Shown here: one piece after another, positions 13,069 to 14,206 of the stretch
Position numbering within the stretch: the stretch's first letter is position 1
Layout of the letters: each line of letters opens with the position of its first letter
From: Dehalococcoidia bacterium
GTDB lineage: Bacteria; Chloroflexota; Dehalococcoidia; UBA3495
DNA length: 14,206 nt
Assembly: GCA_030753265.1 (NCBI GenBank)
Contig: JASMCQ010000048.1
Location: forward strand, 1 to 14,206
Direction of reading: 5' to 3'
Position numbers and translations under genes: made by a program
The notes under the pieces: model-generated
Seen by the model: the letters and a program-made list of their open reading frames with translations, nothing else
Told to the model about the DNA's origin: nothing
Databases searched by the model: none

Positions 13069-13734
13069 TTGGGCGGTGGTGCCGGGACGGACCAGGTATT
13101 CCGCGTCAGCCGGATCGAGGTATCGGAGCCATTGGTCGATAAGGTACAGGCCAACCAGCCCGAGGCGAACGCGCCGGCGCCGGCCGCCGGAGGCGAGGAG
13201 CCGTCAGCCGGGCGCGGTGGACTGATTCGAGCCCCGGTCCTGGTGCTCAACCTCAACTACGTGCCCATCAACATCTGCACCGTGCGGCGGGCCATCATCA
13301 TGCTCGGTAAGGGCAAGGCGGAGCAGCTGGAGAACCACCGAGGGCAGATTTTCACCGTCACTACCGCGTTCGATGTTCCCTCAATCATCCGCCTGGTGTA
13401 CCTCATCAAGAGGGCCTTCCTGCCCCGCAAGCTATCCAAGAAAGAGGTATTCCTCCGGGACCGGAATACCTGCCAGTACTGCGGAAGCAAGAACCGTGAG
13501 TTGACCCTGGACCACGTGATACCCCGGCGGCAGCATGGGTCACACACCTGGGAGAACGTGGTGGCCGCCTGCTCCACGTGCAACCTGCGCAAGGCGGGCC
13601 GCACGCCGGTCGAGGCCGGCATGCGGTTGGTGAAAGCGCCACGGGTGCCGGACCCGAATCCCTACCTCATTCTGCAAAACCGCTCGATCCTGGAAGACTG
13701 GCGGCCCTACATCCCCTGGACCGTCCCCATGTGA
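13069..13734 (+). CDS. HNH endonuclease-like protein (HNH_5 type)
   Basis: This protein of about 221 residues has a conserved N-terminal region, VLVLNLNYVPINICTVRRA (57-75) followed by IIMLGKGKAE, then an HNH zinc domain. The zinc pairs are Cys135/Cys138 (CQYCG) and Cys168/Cys171 (CSTCN). The catalytic His is in LDHVIPR (His149) and the central Asn is Asn163 in WENVVAAC. This matches a widespread HNH_5-type protein of Actinobacteria and Chloroflexota whose DNA substrate and role are unknown. It is not next to restriction or phage genes, so a housekeeping role is more likely than defence. The start is unsure: TTG at 13069 gives the listed length, while TTG at 13132 has a nearby GGAG. The first 50 residues are Pro/Ala/Glu-rich and outside the domain. 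Confidence 0.87.
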   Translation: MGGGAGTDQVFRVSRIEVSEPLVDKVQANQPEANAPAPAAGGEEPSAGRGGLIRAPVLVLNLNYVPINICTVRRAIIMLGKGKAEQLENHRGQIFTVTTAFDVPSIIRLVYLIKRAFLPRKLSKKEVFLRDRNTCQYCGSKNRELTLDHVIPRRQHGSHTWENVVAACSTCNLRKAGRTPVEAGMRLVKAPRVPDPNPYLILQNRSILEDWRPYIPWTVPM

Positions 13735-13758
13735 TCGGCGCCAGGGCCTCGGGGATTA

Positions 13759-13777
13759 ATCGCGGTAACCCCGCGAT
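13759..13777. repeat. Hairpin after the HNH gene
   Basis: ATCGCGG (13759-13765) and CCGCGAT (13771-13777) pair perfectly around a five-base loop, 24 bases after the HNH stop. Its position suggests a transcript end, but no T-tract follows, so it is not called a terminator. Confidence 0.45.
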
Positions 13778-13855
13778 GCCCAGGGGGTCTGCCCCAGTTA
13801 TTCCCACAAGCTCGCGGCGGAGAGGGTGGTTTCCGGGACCTTTCCCGGCCCAGTC

Positions 13856-13945
13856 TTGGTCCTTCGACAAGCCAAGGATGAACGGAGTTCCCCCCGTTGG
13901 TGTTGAGGTGTCGAGCCATAGCGGCCGGTCATCGGATGGGCTCTG
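13856..13945. repeat. Dispersed intergenic repeat, copy 2 (shorter form)
   Basis: It starts TTGGTCCTTCGACAAGC and ends with the 37-base block 13909-13945 that matches 6034-6070 at 30 of 37 positions. It is 44 bases shorter than copy 1 because the inner hairpin part is missing. Like copy 1 it is outside genes. The shared ends with a variable centre fit a small non-autonomous element or a structured intergenic family. Confidence 0.65.
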
Positions 13946-14109
13946 GGGGCCCCTGCGCAACAGGCTCGACGAGGGCCATCACCAGACAGGGGCGCTCAGG
14001 AACGGCCTTGCCAAACCCGACGAAAGTTGAAGCTTGGGCGCGTGGCCCTGTTTCGTTCTCGCCGGATGTTGGCAACCAGCACAAATGGGACAGTTTGGGA
14101 CCCGAGAGA

Positions 14110-14206
14110 TCAGAGGTGTGGAAGAGCTTGGGTGAGCTGCCTGAGGGTCCGGTTATGAAGTCTTCGCCTATCGATCGTTTGAGCCTTCACCTCCTTTCTG
14201 CGCTGT
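14110..14206 (-). CDS. Possible C-terminal fragment of a gene running off the right edge
   Basis: On the minus strand a frame open at the window edge ends at TGA (14112-14110) after 32 codons. The peptide is strongly basic (KAQTIDRRRLHNRTLRQL near the end) and not recognised. Alternatively the strong AGAAAGGAGGTG (14198-14187) is a ribosome-binding site for a short peptide, though no start codon is well spaced after it. Too little is visible to choose. Confidence 0.25.
   Translation of the reverse strand, partial: QRRKEVKAQTIDRRRLHNRTLRQLTQALPHL

Larger units (their letters stand above)
13735..14109. other. Intergenic stretch without a supported gene
   Basis: These 375 bases hold a hairpin (13759-13777) and the second copy of the dispersed repeat (13856-13945). 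Frames crossing it lack a ribosome-binding site and recognisable sequence. Nothing else is seen from 13946 to 14109. Confidence 0.6.

Noticed and set aside
14180..14206. CACCTCCTTTCT at the right edge as a 16S rRNA 3-prime end
   Set aside because: It matches the anti-Shine-Dalgarno tail, but the preceding bases bear no resemblance to 16S helix 45; on the minus strand it reads as a ribosome-binding site.

Overview
The window is about 60-65% GC by eye and densely coded, with bacterial ribosome-binding sites. It comes from a bacterial chromosome. The gene mix suggests an uncultured Chloroflexota, such as a Dehalococcoidia/SAR202-type lineage: duplicated luciferase-like flavin oxidoreductases, MaoC hydratase and SDR genes for acyl-CoA chemistry, a cmk-plsC pair, an HNH_5 protein and dispersed intergenic hairpin repeats. 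That placement is inference; no rRNA, tRNA or other phylogenetic marker is visible.

Left half (1-8290) is a catabolic-looking cluster in two divergent arms. The minus arm, in transcription order, is two luciferase-like oxidoreductases (4623-3679 and 3590-2649), a double-domain carboxymuconolactone-decarboxylase-like protein (2567-1761) and two alpha/beta-hydrolase-fold proteins (1586-783 and 700 to beyond the left edge). The plus arm is two hot-dog (MaoC) subunits (4981-5439, 5450-5890) and two short-chain dehydrogenases (6341-7267, 7293-8210), closed by a clear intrinsic terminator at 8254-8290. A 357-base divergent control region (4624-4980) separates the arms and carries a good plus-strand promoter, a weaker minus-strand one and short direct repeats. 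Three gene families in the cluster occur as adjacent paralogue pairs, and a fourth gene is internally duplicated. Together the genes look like oxidation of an organic substrate by the flavoenzymes, followed by hydration and (3R)-hydroxyacyl-CoA dehydrogenation. This resembles peroxisomal multifunctional enzyme type 2 split into separate genes. The substrate is unknown.

Right half (8291-14206) is mostly housekeeping. On the minus strand are a dGTPase-like HD hydrolase, an unrecognised 72-residue protein, a PlsC-type acyltransferase, and cytidylate kinase overlapping plsC by four bases. On the plus strand are a PAP2-family membrane phosphatase, a CvpA-like membrane protein and an HNH endonuclease-like protein. 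A fragment of a possible further minus-strand gene lies at the right edge.

Non-coding structure includes a dispersed intergenic repeat in two copies (5937-6070 and 13856-13945), a palindromic repeat at 1665-1734 of a type common between bacterial genes, a 33-base inverted repeat at 9973-10005 upstream of the small gene, and competing inverted repeats before the HNH gene. I saw no CRISPR array, tRNA, rRNA, insertion sequence or phage gene.
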